Counted from the first letter of the stretch, positions 8,748 to 19,424 are shown. The stretch: DNA of 64,000 nt from CBDAUN01 sp965214875 (GCA_965214875.1 OZ243980.1:3410001-3474000), one strand, 5' to 3'. The notes: generated by a model from the letters alone, not told the origin. A program made the numbers and translations.

Positions 8748-10127
8748 ATGGACCGTGATCAATTCAACTATCTTGAAAACTGGCTGGCGCAGCCACTCAG
8801 GAAACCGCTGATTATTCGCGGAGCTCGGCAGGTGGGCAAGACAGAGCTGGTGCGATTGTTCGCCGAGCGCTGCCGCCAGCCGCTAGCTGAAATCAACCTG
8901 GAACGCCACCGGGATTTGGCGACGACATTTGCCCGCAACGATCCGGCCTACATCTTGAACGTGTTGGATGCTTTGCCCGGAATCGGGCCAATCAGTCCGC
9001 AAACGCTCCTGTTTCTCGATGAAATTCAATCCGTGCCCGAAGCTATCGCGGCATTGCGCTACTTCAAAGAGCAGATGAACCACCTGCCTGTTCTGGCAGC
9101 AGGCTCATTGCTCGATTTCATTCTTCGCGACCATAAAGGATCGATGCCCGTAGGCCGGATCTCGTATCTGCATATGGGGCCGATGCGCTTTGTGGAGTTT
9201 CTCAATGCGATCGGTGCTGAAGGACTTGCTCGCGCCGTGGATCACTTCGATATTGAGCGCGGTCTGGATCCGGCAATCCATCATCGCCTGCTCGATTACT
9301 TGCGAACCTACTATTTCGTCGGTGGCATGCCGGAAGCTGTAGAGGCTTTCAAACTCACGCGACAAATGCGAGATGTCCATGAGGTGCACGCTTCCATTAT
9401 TGACACCTACCGAGAAGATTTCCCGAAATACATCGGGTCGCGCAAGCTTTCACGGATCATCAACATATTCAACTTGGCCGCCCGCAATATCGGAAAGAAA
9501 GTCAAATATGCACACTACTCAAGAAATGGTGATGCCGCGGCAATCAAGTCCGACATCAACTTGCTGTGCATGGCGCGTGTGCTGTCAAAAGTCGTGCATA
9601 GCCATTGTGGCGGACTGCCTCTGCAAGCAGATTCAGTTCCCCACAAATACAAGTTGATTTTTCTAGATGTCGGAATGATGACCGCCGTCTGCGGGATTGG
9701 CTGGGATGCTATTGAACACGCCAATGAATTGCAAATGGTCAACGAAGGCTCTGTAGCGGAGCAGTTCGTGGGGCAGCACCTTCAATGCCTGCTTGCCAAC
9801 TCTCCGAATCGGGAGCTGAATTACTGGATCAGGGAGGCAAAATCATCAAACGCGGAAGTCGACTATGTGGTTGCAATTGATGGACGCATCGTCCCGATTG
9901 AGGTCAAAGCGGGCGCCAGAGGCGCACTCAAATCTCTTCATCAGTTTGTCGCCGAGAAAAACGTCCCGGTCGCTGTTCGTTTCGATGCATCCCCAGCTAG
10001 CTCGCACGACGTGCAAACAAAAGTATCGTTTCGCGGCAAGCAGGCATCTGTAGCCTATCGCCTGCTTTCATTGCCGCTCTACCTGGTGGAGCGCCTACCC
10101 TATATCTTGTCCGCCTTGCCTCGCTAG
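8748..10127 (+). CDS. AAA_14/DUF4143 ATPase (intact)
   Basis: A 459-residue protein. Walker A GARQVGKTE lies at about residues 25-33 and Walker B TLLFLDEIQ at about 88-96. DUF4143 linker and winged-helix regions follow. The C-terminal nuclease-like fold is complete, with NAEVDYVVAIDGRIVPIEVKAG matching the D...E-x-K pattern of the PD-(D/E)XK fold. These ATPases are frequent in genomes rich in mobile elements; their role is undefined, with some proposed links to toxin-antitoxin or DNA handling. The ATG at 8748 begins directly at the conserved N-terminus. The gene is monocistronic. Confidence 0.82.
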   Translation: MDRDQFNYLENWLAQPLRKPLIIRGARQVGKTELVRLFAERCRQPLAEINLERHRDLATTFARNDPAYILNVLDALPGIGPISPQTLLFLDEIQSVPEAIAALRYFKEQMNHLPVLAAGSLLDFILRDHKGSMPVGRISYLHMGPMRFVEFLNAIGAEGLARAVDHFDIERGLDPAIHHRLLDYLRTYYFVGGMPEAVEAFKLTRQMRDVHEVHASIIDTYREDFPKYIGSRKLSRIINIFNLAARNIGKKVKYAHYSRNGDAAAIKSDINLLCMARVLSKVVHSHCGGLPLQADSVPHKYKLIFLDVGMMTAVCGIGWDAIEHANELQMVNEGSVAEQFVGQHLQCLLANSPNRELNYWIREAKSSNAEVDYVVAIDGRIVPIEVKAGARGALKSLHQFVAEKNVPVAVRFDASPASSHDVQTKVSFRGKQASVAYRLLSLPLYLVERLPYILSALPR

Positions 10128-10392
10128 CGCAACATCACCATTCTGACAGGCGGCTGGTGTCAGCGGATTCAGCGGGCAAAGCGTTCGCCTAAGCCGCCGG
10201 CAAAGAAGCGCTAATGAATCCAAATAGGCCCGTCTGTATTCAGTAGAGGGAACTACGCTCGGGCATCGCAGGCATCGGCTTCCCACCGTACGTTCGTCGA
10301 AAAACGATTCTACAAACAGCAATTTTTCGAAAGCATGCGACTCGAAGTGCGGAGCACTACCGCAATGGGTTTGAACTTAACTTCGAGCCATG
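10128..10392. other. Intergenic, nothing recognised
   Basis: No coding frame, RNA or clear repeat was seen between the ATPase and the convergent VapC gene. Confidence 0.5.
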
Positions 10393-10779
10393 TCACCAAG
10401 TTGTCTCAATATCGAACGCACGAATTGCCGCATCATTCGTAACCAGCTGCAAATCGTAGCATTTGGCTTGAGCGACCAACATTCTGTCAAAAGGGTCGCG
10501 ATGGATATTTGGCAGCAACCCTGCTCGATTTGCATCCTCTACCGAAATCGACAGCTTCTTGAAACCTTCGGAGACTATGCATGCAGCAAGTTCATTGACA
10601 ACTTCCGCAACACTTGAAAGCTTTCCGAGCCGATACTTTGTCGCAATCTCCCATCCAGATGCCGCACTGACATAAACTTCGTTGTGCTGGTCGGCTATCA
10701 ACTCATGCGCACTGCGAGACAATCTGGAGTCGGCTATGAGCCACCAAAGAAAGGTGTGGGTATCGAGCAATAGGCGCAT
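10393..10779 (-). CDS. vapC: PIN-domain toxin (VapC type)
   Basis: A 128-residue PIN nuclease starting MRLLLDTHTFLWWL. Acidic residues are at D7 (LLLDTH), E43 (SGWEIATK), D93 (RDPFDRML) and D110 (TNDAAI), the standard set for the metal site. It resembles the Sll0205-like PIN branch. VapC toxins cleave tRNA or rRNA. The ATG at 10779 is preferred over an upstream start because the PIN strand begins there and it follows the antitoxin by 8 nt. Confidence 0.85.
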   Translation of the reverse strand: MRLLLDTHTFLWWLIADSRLSRSAHELIADQHNEVYVSAASGWEIATKYRLGKLSSVAEVVNELAACIVSEGFKKLSISVEDANRAGLLPNIHRDPFDRMLVAQAKCYDLQLVTNDAAIRAFDIETTW

Positions 10780-10787
10780 CGCGCCAC

Positions 10788-11018
10788 TTACTCCCAAGCC
10801 GCCAGTTCGTCTTCAGGAAGCTTGTCGAAGAATGAATCGTCAAACTTGATGATCCCTTTTAGGGAACCGCTCTTTCGGTTGGCACTGCTTCGTTCGTAAG
10901 GCACCAATCGAGCAACAGGCTGACCGTAGCGAACGATGACAATCTCCTCCTCCAGTTCAAGCAGCCTGAGTATTCGTGAAAGATGGGTCTTGGCCTGATG
11001 AACGCTAAAAGTTGCCAT
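10788..11018 (-). CDS. Phd/YefM-family antitoxin
   Basis: A 76-residue protein starting MATFSVHQAKTHLSRIL with the Phd fold's DNA-binding N-terminus (IVIVRYGQPVARLVPYE) and an acidic C-terminus that would wrap the toxin. A GGAAGTG ribosome site precedes the ATG at 11018, so the slightly longer frame start is rejected. Direct repeats TTAGTCA at 11043 and 11056 lie just upstream and may be operator half-sites. Confidence 0.85.
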   Translation of the reverse strand: MATFSVHQAKTHLSRILRLLELEEEIVIVRYGQPVARLVPYERSSANRKSGSLKGIIKFDDSFFDKLPEDELAAWE

Positions 11019-11568
11019 AGTCACTTCCTGCACTAAAGATTGTTAGTCAACATTATTAGTCATTATTCGCTTGGAGTCAAACTTTGCATCTGAGGAATAG
11101 GGGGCAATGGTTCAGAGCAAGGCGCTCAATTAAACGCAACCTCACACGTCAATTATGAGCCTCTGGCTGTCCAAATCTGGTCAATCGCTACATTTCGTCC
11201 GCTTTACCTGCTAAAAGCAAATCCGTGAACTAGGCATGTTTACCAAATTTGCATTGAGCGATACAGCATCTATCAAACATAGGTGACACGCACTATTTTC
11301 AGAAGTAATCAGAGCTTCTTAAGCGACCAAACTGTCCCAGACAGCTTTTCTAAATCCAAAGGTTGCTGCCCGGTGCATCACACACTTCATACAGCAGGCA
11401 TGCAAATTGAGCGCATTGAATGAATTTGCATATCCTGCAATTTGATTTTGTCTTAGTTTTTTCTGACTTTTCCAAGTTTACCGATATCTATGGTAAACTT
11501 TGAAAAGTGTAGATGTCTTCATAAGATATTTTGATTTTGCCGATATTGGTTGAATTTGAGGGCAATTC
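11019..11568. promoter_or_regulatory. 550-bp non-coding gap with GTTTACC inverted repeat
   Basis: No gene was seen. Close to the ATPase start, GTTTACC (11476-11482) and GGTAAAC (11492-11498) form an inverted repeat followed by TTTGAAAA and, near the start codon, GAGGGCAATT. The same words recur after the ATPase gene (12783-12841), suggesting a duplicated control region. Confidence 0.4.
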
Positions 11569-12741
11569 TTGGATCCGCTGACCAATCCCTACGTGCCGGG
11601 AGCCGGCACTCGGCCGCCAGAATTGGCGGGTCGCGACCAATTGCTGGCCGAAGCGGATATCGCGGTAAAGCGAAACATGGCCTGCAAATTCGCTCGCAGC
11701 TACCTGTTCATCGGATTGCGAGGGGTCGGCAAAACCGTTTTGCTCAATGAAGTCCAGAAGATGGCGACTAAAGCGGGAGCGTTGACGGACTTCATAGAAG
11801 TGCAACGCAACTTGCCGCTGCCGATTTCGCTAGTCACGTCTTTCCGCATGATTCTCCTGCAGCTTGACCAGATGTCCGGCGTAAGCAGGCGCGTCAAGCA
11901 AGGTTTGCGAATTCTAAAGAGCTTTGCTAGAACGGTAAAGGTCAACGTCTACGGCGTTGAATTTTCAATTGACACAGACGAGGAACCGGGGACCGCCGAT
12001 AGCGGAGTACTCAGCAACGATTTGATCGAAGTGTTTCTATCTGCAGGCAGGGCTGCCGAAGCGAGGAAGCGCTCGATCGTCATCGTAATCGACGAAATCC
12101 ACAATCTTCCGAATCATGAATTCGAGGCATTGATCGTCGCATTGCATCGCGTGAATCAAAAGCAGCTTCCATTGCTTGTTGTAGGTGCGGGATTGCCAGC
12201 TTTGGTCAAACTTTCCGGTAGCACGAAAACCTATGCTGAACGGCTGTTCGAGTTCATAAACATAGACTCGCTGGATTCGGATGCTGCCGGGTTGGCAATT
12301 ACGAAACCGGCAAGCGACGCAGGCGTTACGTTCACCGAAGATGCTGTCTCGAAAGTAGTCAAGCTAACCGGCGGCTACCCCTACTTCCTGCAAGAGTGGG
12401 GATATCAAATATGGAACATGGCGGAACAAACGCCAATTGGAATCAGCGTAGTCGCTGATTCCAGTGTTACAGTCTTTAAGCGTCTCGATCGAAATTTTTT
12501 CGCACCTCGCTACGATCGTCTATCTGATTCTCAAAAAGAGTACCTGCACGCAATGGCTAAGTGCGGCCCTGGCCCGCACGCTACTGGACATATCGCAAAG
12601 TCCCTGAATACATCGTCCAACAAGTTGGGGTCGGTTCGAGACAATTTGATTGCAAACGGCATGCTCTACAGTCCAAGATATGGCGAAACAGCATTCACCA
12701 TCCCGCAGTTTGATCAGTTTTTGATCAGGATCAACCGGTAG
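11569..12741 (+). CDS. AAA ATPase of the archaeal/ORC-like type
   Basis: A 390-residue protein. Walker A GLRGVGKTVLL is at about residues 49-59 and Walker B SIVIVIDEIHNL is near residue 190. A sensor stretch LLVVGAGLP follows, then a GGYPYFLQEWG helix typical of bacterial ATPases annotated AAA ATPase or archaeal ATPase. The C-terminal winged helix has a LSDSQKEYLHAMA start. The start codon is TTG at 11569 after GAGGGCAA. It is immediately upstream of cas4-cas1, but a different promoter region separates them, so a CRISPR role is only inference. A decayed relative of its Walker A region lies at about 45.4 kb. Confidence 0.8.
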   Translation: MDPLTNPYVPGAGTRPPELAGRDQLLAEADIAVKRNMACKFARSYLFIGLRGVGKTVLLNEVQKMATKAGALTDFIEVQRNLPLPISLVTSFRMILLQLDQMSGVSRRVKQGLRILKSFARTVKVNVYGVEFSIDTDEEPGTADSGVLSNDLIEVFLSAGRAAEARKRSIVIVIDEIHNLPNHEFEALIVALHRVNQKQLPLLVVGAGLPALVKLSGSTKTYAERLFEFINIDSLDSDAAGLAITKPASDAGVTFTEDAVSKVVKLTGGYPYFLQEWGYQIWNMAEQTPIGISVVADSSVTVFKRLDRNFFAPRYDRLSDSQKEYLHAMAKCGPGPHATGHIAKSLNTSSNKLGSVRDNLIANGMLYSPRYGETAFTIPQFDQFLIRINR

Positions 12742-12782
12742 AGGCAAAGACACGAGATGAGCTCTAGAAATCAGCAATTGCG

Positions 12783-12841
12783 GTTTTACCAAGTTTTCCG
12801 GTTGATGCAGTAAACTTTGAAAACATATTAGTGAGGGCAAT
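12783..12841. repeat. Duplicate of the ATPase upstream control motif
   Basis: TTTTACC..., GTAAACTTTGAAAA and GTGAGGGCAATT occur in the same order as upstream of the ATPase at 11476-11568. The gene is thus bracketed by direct copies of its own control region. The remainder of the gap to cas4-cas1 shows no gene. Confidence 0.4.
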
Positions 12842-12981
12842 TAGACTTTGCCAGCAACTATGTTTCTGCGTAGTACCCGCACACGAAAGATGAATATGCC
12901 GTACGGTTCATAATGACGGGCTCATCGTTCAAAAATTCGGCAGACATGTGATGATGATTAATTGTTTAAGAGAGCACGATC

Positions 12982-14688
12982 ATGGCAACACAGCAACTTG
13001 AATTTAGATTCCCAGATTCGCCATCAATCGAGGACGTTCCTTTGGTGCCTGCACGCATGGTAAATGAGTTCGTCTATTGCCCAAGACTTGCGTATCTTAT
13101 GTGGAGTCAGCAAGAATGGATAGACTCCCACGATACACAAGAAGGCAAAAGAGTCCACAATCGTGCCGACCAGCCAAAGCCACTCCCGTCGCCGGAAGAA
13201 GTTGAAGCAGAGTCGAAAGAGATAATCAGCCGGTCTGTAACCTTATCGTCAGATGCGCTGGGTGTGATCGCAAAGATCGATATCGCAGAATCAAGCCACG
13301 GCATCGTAACACCAATTGACTACAAGAAAGGCAAGCGCCCACATGTCAGCAAGCGCGGATACGAACCGGAGAGAGTGCAAGTATGCTTGCAAGCCCTACT
13401 GCTGCAGCACAATGGCTATCAAGTCGAAGAAGGCATGATCTACTATGCCGGAAGCAAAGAGCGGGTGCCTGTTATTCTCAGCGATGATTTGATTCAATCA
13501 ACGCTAGCCGCAGTAAGGAATTTGAGAAGTACAGTTGCGGACGCAAGAATCCCACCTCCGCTTGAAGACAGTCCGAAGTGTCCAAGGTGCGCGCTGGTAT
13601 CAGTCTGCCTGCCAGACGAAATGAGCTCTTTGCGTGGGTCGGACTTATCCCCGAGATCAATTGCGGTCCCGGCGGATGACGCACTTCCGCTGATCTTGCA
13701 ATCGCAACGCGTCAGAGTAAGCAAAAGAGGCGAGACACTGACGATTGAGGAGGAAGAGAAGGAAAGGGTGGTTGTCCGACTTAATGAGATATCCGATGTC
13801 GGATTATTCGGGCAGTGCAATATCACTACGCCAGCACTGACAGCGTTGCTCGAACGAGAGATACCTGTAACTTTTCACAGTCACGGCGGCTGGTTTCGTG
13901 GAGTCGCGCACGGACTTGGGCACAAGAATGTTGAAATCAGGACTGAACAATATCGCAAGAGCTTTGATGATCAATTCAAGGTTCGATTTTCGCGAGATCT
14001 GATCGATGCCAAGATATTCAACCAGCGAACAATCATCCGGAGAAATTGGAGAGGGGACGAATCAGACAGAAAAGCGATCCTGAACCGCTTGAACAGAGTT
14101 CGAAAATCGTTGACCAGAGCTGACGACCTTGACACCTTGCGCGGATACGAAGGTGATGCCGCTACGGTATATTTTCGCGCATTTGACAAACTGCTAACCC
14201 CGCCAGCCAAAATGGCTGATTTTCACTTCGACAGGCGCAATCGCCGACCTCCACTGGACCCCGTCAATGCCTTGCTGTCTCTTGCGTATGCGATGCTGAC
14301 TCGAAACATTCATGTCGCGTTGATGACGGTGGGATTCGATGCTTATCGAGGATTTTTCCATTCGCCTCGCTACGGTCGCCCCGCGCTTGCACTTGACCTC
14401 ATGGAACCATTTCGGTCGATTATTGCTGATTCGGTTGTGTTGACTGTTATCAACACTGGAGAAATATCCTCGCAGCATTTCGTTTTCGGAGCCACCGGGA
14501 CTGCACTAACAGACGTAGGACGCAGAATTTTCATCAGAGCTTTTGAACGACGCCTAACGCAGGACACCACCCATCAGATTTTCGATTATCGCTTGAGCAT
14601 GCGGAGACTGATTATTTTGCAAATGCGTCTACTCAGTCGCTTCTTGCTTGGCGAGCTTAGCAACTACCCCCACTACCTGCCGAGATAG
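12982..14688 (+). CDS. cas4-cas1: Cas4-Cas1 fusion, CRISPR adaptation nuclease/integrase
   Basis: A 568-residue protein. Residues about 20-215 form Cas4: iron-sulfur cysteines C33, C200, C203 and C209, and RecB-type nuclease residues D100 and D113-x-K115 in PIDYKKGK. Residues about 235-568 form Cas1: metal ligands E390 (GYEGD), H460 (FFHSPRYG) and the DLMEPFR helix (D472/E475). Fusion of Cas4 to Cas1 is characteristic of type I-G (formerly I-U) systems, where Cas4 trims prespacers and selects the PAM. It is followed 12 bp later by cas2. All catalytic residues are present, so adaptation is probably active. Confidence 0.93.
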   Translation: MATQQLEFRFPDSPSIEDVPLVPARMVNEFVYCPRLAYLMWSQQEWIDSHDTQEGKRVHNRADQPKPLPSPEEVEAESKEIISRSVTLSSDALGVIAKIDIAESSHGIVTPIDYKKGKRPHVSKRGYEPERVQVCLQALLLQHNGYQVEEGMIYYAGSKERVPVILSDDLIQSTLAAVRNLRSTVADARIPPPLEDSPKCPRCALVSVCLPDEMSSLRGSDLSPRSIAVPADDALPLILQSQRVRVSKRGETLTIEEEEKERVVVRLNEISDVGLFGQCNITTPALTALLEREIPVTFHSHGGWFRGVAHGLGHKNVEIRTEQYRKSFDDQFKVRFSRDLIDAKIFNQRTIIRRNWRGDESDRKAILNRLNRVRKSLTRADDLDTLRGYEGDAATVYFRAFDKLLTPPAKMADFHFDRRNRRPPLDPVNALLSLAYAMLTRNIHVALMTVGFDAYRGFFHSPRYGRPALALDLMEPFRSIIADSVVLTVINTGEISSQHFVFGATGTALTDVGRRIFIRAFERRLTQDTTHQIFDYRLSMRRLIILQMRLLSRFLLGELSNYPHYLPR

Positions 14689-14700
14689 GCGATATTCGTT

Positions 14701-14994
14701 ATGGAAAACGAACGGCTCTACATGGTGGTTTATGACATCTCGAATCCCAAACGATGGCGACGCATTTTCAAAATAATGAACGAGTACGGTGAATGGATGC
14801 AGTTTTCGGTATTTCAGTGCCGCCTTTCAAAACGGAAAAGGGTTGAATTCGAATCTAAAATTCGATCAACCATTAAGCACGATAAAGATCATGTGATTAT
14901 TGTTGATCTCGGTCTAGCGGACAAAGCCGACGTGGCAGTAGAAAGTATTGGCAAGTCATTCAAGTCAATTCAGCGCGAGGCGGTCGTGATCTGA
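14701..14994 (+). CDS. cas2: Cas2 adaptation protein
   Basis: A 97-residue protein with the Cas2 ferredoxin-like start YMVVYDISNPKRWRRIFKIM, then WMQFSVFQCRL and a closing SIQREAVVI strand. Cas2 bridges two Cas1 dimers in the spacer integrase complex. It lies 12 bp after cas4-cas1 and immediately before the array leader. The length is normal for the family. Confidence 0.93.
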   Translation: MENERLYMVVYDISNPKRWRRIFKIMNEYGEWMQFSVFQCRLSKRKRVEFESKIRSTIKHDKDHVIIVDLGLADKADVAVESIGKSFKSIQREAVVI

Positions 14995-15300
14995 CCGCGA
15001 TGCGGCATGGCTATCGCGGGCAGTTGTCTATTGATGGAATTTGTATCTTGGAGGCTCACAAGATTTGATATAGTGAACACTACACAGTTCACCTGTTTCA
15101 TTGCCGAGCCATTTTCGAGTGATTAGGTGATACTTAATCGCTGGGGGGCTCTCGAATTTGGACAATGGATTGTTTTTGTTCATTTATAATTTAGATTAGG
15201 CGTAATTTATCAAATCTGGTCGCGTTATTTCTCGTGCATTTTTTAAGCTCTCGAATTCTGCTGTCAATTCATAATGAAATTAACAGCTTAAGATGAGGGC
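14995..15300 (+). promoter_or_regulatory. CRISPR leader
   Basis: A 306-bp non-coding AT-rich segment between cas2 and the first repeat, with a TATAAT at about 15184 and further AT tracts. The array's degenerate terminal repeat is at the far end, and the repeat's 3' end ATTGAAGC suits an 8-nt crRNA 5' tag. Both place the leader here and make transcription plus-strand. No clean -35/-10 pair with standard spacing was found. Confidence 0.7.
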
Positions 15301-18300
15301 GTATTTCCGCCGCAATTGCGGCGGCCTCATTGAAGCGAGGGCAAGAATCGGTTCCAGGCCCATATCGAGACGTATTTCCGCCGCAATTGCGGCGGCCTCA
15401 TTGAAGCTCTATAATCGAGGAATACCAACTACTTGGCAAGGAGTATTTCCGCCGCAATTGCGGCGGCCTCATTGAAGCTCATTTTCGTTTCTCCGTTTCG
15501 GGTTGGGGCTCTCGCCGTATTTCCGCCGCAATTGCGGCGGCCTCATTGAAGCTCAATCAAAATCGGATAGGAGAACACTGAAATGATTGTATTTCCGCCG
15601 CAATTGCGGCGGCCTCATTGAAGCCGAGACAACATTGGAGATTGCAATGCAGTTTCGAGGTATTTCCGCCGCAATTGCGGCGGCCTCATTGAAGCCTGCA
15701 CTTGTACACGCCTGGGCGCGGCGGGCTGACGCGGTATTTCCGCCGCAATTGCGGCGGCCTCATTGAAGCTTCCCTGCCCTGCCATGCCAAGTCGCGCCAT
15801 GCCACGTATTTCCGCCGCAATTGCGGCGGCCTCATTGAAGCCCTTGATCAACCGATTGATACCGGCCCAGCAGCGCCGTATTTCCGCCGCAATTGCGGCG
15901 GCCTCATTGAAGCGAGGCGCGATGATTTCCGACTGCTCCGGCGGCGAGCGCGTATTTCCGCCGCAATTGCGGCGGCCTCATTGAAGCCTATCTACATGGA
16001 AAACTTTACAACTGAAATTGGTGTATTTCCGCCGCAATTGCGGCGGCCTCATTGAAGCGCAGCACCATCATTCTTAAATCCATCTCGATGATCGGTATTT
16101 CCGCCGCAATTGCGGCGGCCTCATTGAAGCGATGGTCAGTGCCGTTCTCCACGCAGTCAAAGCAAAGGTATTTCCGCCGCAATTGCGGCGGCCTCATTGA
16201 AGCCGCACAAACCGATCCTGCACCGCCGCGGTGTAGGGCGGGGTATTTCCGCCGCAATTGCGGCGGCCTCATTGAAGCCTGCCAGGAGGCCGCGGTATAC
16301 CGGCCCTTTGTCCGGGTATTTCCGCCGCAATTGCGGCGGCCTCATTGAAGCATTGCAAGGCGATGGTCAGTGCCGTTTTCGACACAGTGTATTTCCGCCG
16401 CAATTGCGGCGGCCTCATTGAAGCGAATATCCGCGCCTTGCTCACCCGTCAAGCCGGTTGGTATTTCCGCCGCAATTGCGGCGGCCTCATTGAAGCGAAT
16501 ATAAGGGGTATCGAATTGATGTTAGTTCGGGGTATTTCCGCCGCAATTGCGGCGGCCTCATTGAAGCCCGGTCGGTGATGCCATGCTCCAGCAGAGTGCC
16601 CACGTATTTCCGCCGCAATTGCGGCGGCCTCATTGAAGCATCATGACTTCTTCCCAGCTGTCCAACTTGGTAGGGTATTTCCGCCGCAATTGCGGCGGCC
16701 TCATTGAAGCCGAGCGGCCGCGATCGCCACCGCCTCGACATCATAGTATTTCCGCCGCAATTGCGGCGGCCTCATTGAAGCACTGAAAGCCCGGCCGCCT
16801 GCTGCAGCAGGTCATCGAGTATTTCCGCCGCAATTGCGGCGGCCTCATTGAAGCTCCACAGCACCGGCAGCTGCTCCATGGAGCGGCCCGTATTTCCGCC
16901 GCAATTGCGGCGGCCTCATTGAAGCTTGGAAGACTGAAACCAACCGGAGGCGGCGTAACAGCGTATTTCCGCCGCAATTGCGGCGGCCTCATTGAAGCGA
17001 ATTAGAGGGATTGCGCGAGCTGGAGCAGTCGATCGAGGTATTTCCGCCGCAATTGCGGCGGCCTCATTGAAGCGTTAGCTGGTTTTCCTGCATGCCTCGC
17101 TCATGCTCCGTATTTCCGCCGCAATTGCGGCGGCCTCATTGAAGCTCTGCAACATGCGGACAGCCGGATAAAAAAAAATAAGTATTTCCGCCGCAATTGC
17201 GGCGGCCTCATTGAAGCAGCGCATCGTTGTAGAGCCGGCACTGGTACCGCATGGTATTTCCGCCGCAATTGCGGCGGCCTCATTGAAGCTCGAACCTTTC
17301 TTCGCACAATTCATGGTATGCAGTGTATTTCCGCCGCAATTGCGGCGGCCTCATTGAAGCCGAAAATGTAATAGACGTGTCGGCCACAGTCAAGCAAGTA
17401 TTTCCGCCGCAATTGCGGCGGCCTCATTGAAGCACGGCATTATGTCGATAAGCGGCACAAGACACACGCTCTGTATTTCCGCCGCAATTGCGGCGGCCTC
17501 ATTGAAGCTCTTCGTATTCGATTGCCGCACATTCTTCAGGCGTGGTATTTCCGCCGCAATTGCGGCGGCCTCATTGAAGCCTGGCAATTCCGGTTACCGC
17601 TGAAATGATTTTTCCAAGGTATTTCCGCCGCAATTGCGGCGGCCTCATTGAAGCGCGGCCTGCTTGTCCATCCAGTCCTGAAACCATCCGAGTATTTCCG
17701 CCGCAATTGCGGCGGCCTCATTGAAGCATTGTCAAGCTCCTATTTCGAGATGCTCAAGCGCCGTATTTCCGCCGCAATTGCGGCGGCCTCATTGAAGCCC
17801 TCGCGAATATCGCCACGAGACAGCAACCAAGGTCGGTATTTCCGCCGCAATTGCGGCGGCCTCATTGAAGCGCTTTTATCATGCGCTCGGATTCTTGCGC
17901 ATCGCGCAGTATTTCCGCCGCAATTGCGGCGGCCTCATTGAAGCGGACGTGGTGCGCCAGTCGATCGAGCATGGAGAAGGCGTATTTCCGCCGCAATTGC
18001 GGCGGCCTCATTGAAGCGCGACGATGCCCCACGTTCCGTCCACATTCTCGTATAGTATTTCCGCCGCAATTGCGGCGGCCTCATTGAAGCCATCATCTCG
18101 AATGGTCAATCATTGGTCAGTCAAGGCGTATTTCCGCCGCAATTGCGGCGGCCTCATTGAAGCCCGGTATTGGCAAAGATTGCCCGCGCATTCTCCGGCA
18201 TGTATTTCCGCCGCAATTGCGGCGGCCTCATTGAAGCTCGGCGTCGACATACGACGTGCCCAGCGTTTCTACGTATTTCCGCCGCAATTGCGGCGGCCTC

Positions 18301-19381
18301 ATTGAAGCGCGAGTTCCTCGCGGCGGCTTCGCCGCAATTTCAAGGTATTTCCGCCGCAATTGCGGCGGCCTCATTGAAGCCAGGGCGCGAGAAGGGTAAA
18401 GCGGGAAAATCAAGAAGTATTTCCGCCGCAATTGCGGCGGCCTCATTGAAGCGCAGCGGACGGCAATCAGGGCGCGGAGATCCGCAGGGTATTTCCGCCG
18501 CAATTGCGGCGGCCTCATTGAAGCTTTACCAGCGCGGTCGCGCTTTCCGCCGATGTGTCGTATTTCCGCCGCAATTGCGGCGGCCTCATTGAAGCCGGCG
18601 CAAGGCGCAGTCTGCGGTGTCGGCGGTCTCGACGTATTTCCGCCGCAATTGCGGCGGCCTCATTGAAGCACTTGCTCCAGTCTACGCACCACGCCATGCG
18701 CATGGTATTTCCGCCGCAATTGCGGCGGCCTCATTGAAGCCTTTACAGTTTTAATTGGTGATGCTGGGCGGCTCATGGTATTTCCGCCGCAATTGCGGCG
18801 GCCTCATTGAAGCGACTGCCGGATGTTAATCATCTCGTCGATGTTGCAAGGTATTTCCGCCGCAATTGCGGCGGCCTCATTGAAGCGTCTTTTTTTGAGG
18901 CTCTGATTGCCGGTAAAACTTGTATTTCCGCCGCAATTGCGGCGGCCTCATTGAAGCAACCCCTTTTTTATCTGTAATTCTGTCGGCGGGGGAGGTATTT
19001 CCGCCGCAATTGCGGCGGCCTCATTGAAGCCAGGCGTTAACTCCAGTGCCGCTTTACAGATTGACGTATTTCCGCCGCAATTGCGGCGGCCTCATTGAAG
19101 CCCACCGGCGCTTCCTTGACCGAAAGCCCGGCCGCCTGCGTATTTCCGCCGCAATTGCGGCGGCCTCATTGAAGCGCGATTGGCCAGATCCATGCGCCGG
19201 AATGAAGGCTTGTATTTCCGCCGCAATTGCGGCGGCCTCATTGAAGCGCCGCGCTGTGATGCGCTTCGTCGATGACCATCAGGTATTTCCGCCGCAATTG
19301 CGGCGGCCTCATTGAAGCTTCAATGCCTCAAATTTCTCCTGCCTTGTGGCAATGTATTTCCGCCGCAATGCGGCGGCCTCA
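15301..19381 (+). CRISPR. CRISPR array, 57 repeats and 56 spacers
   Basis: The 36-bp repeat begins GTATTT, continues with the perfect 18-bp palindrome CCGCCGCAATTGCGGCGG and ends CCTCATTGAAGC. I counted 57 copies by start position (first 15301, last 19354), with periods of 71-75 bp, giving spacers of 35-39 nt. The copies I read are identical except the last, which lacks one T in the palindrome and is cut after CCTCA. Two spacer pairs overlap in sequence (see findings). Orientation is from the leader at the cas2 side. Cas6 activity would come from Csb2, the only Cas6-like protein here. Frames repeating FNEAAAIAAEI or MRPPQLRRKY are translation artefacts of the repeat. Confidence 0.99.
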
Positions 19382-19403
19382 CATATATCTGACCCTGGAC
19401 AGC
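19378..19403 (-). repeat. Dispersed GTGTCCGGGGTCAGATACATG element, copy 1
   Basis: On the minus strand this reads GCTGTCCAGGGTCAGATATATGTGAG in part. It is a diverged copy of the motif at 28039, 61461 and 61526, and it starts exactly where the terminal CRISPR repeat is truncated. Identity is unknown; a REP or transposon-end role is possible. Confidence 0.5.
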
Positions 19404-19424
19404 ACTGGGAAGCCGGCCGCGCCG

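Noticed and set aside
15293..19315. Many frames of 60-140 codons repeating FNEAAAIAAEI, MRPPQLRRKY or ISAAIAAASLK
   Set aside because: They are translations of the 36-bp CRISPR repeat in different frames, not proteins.
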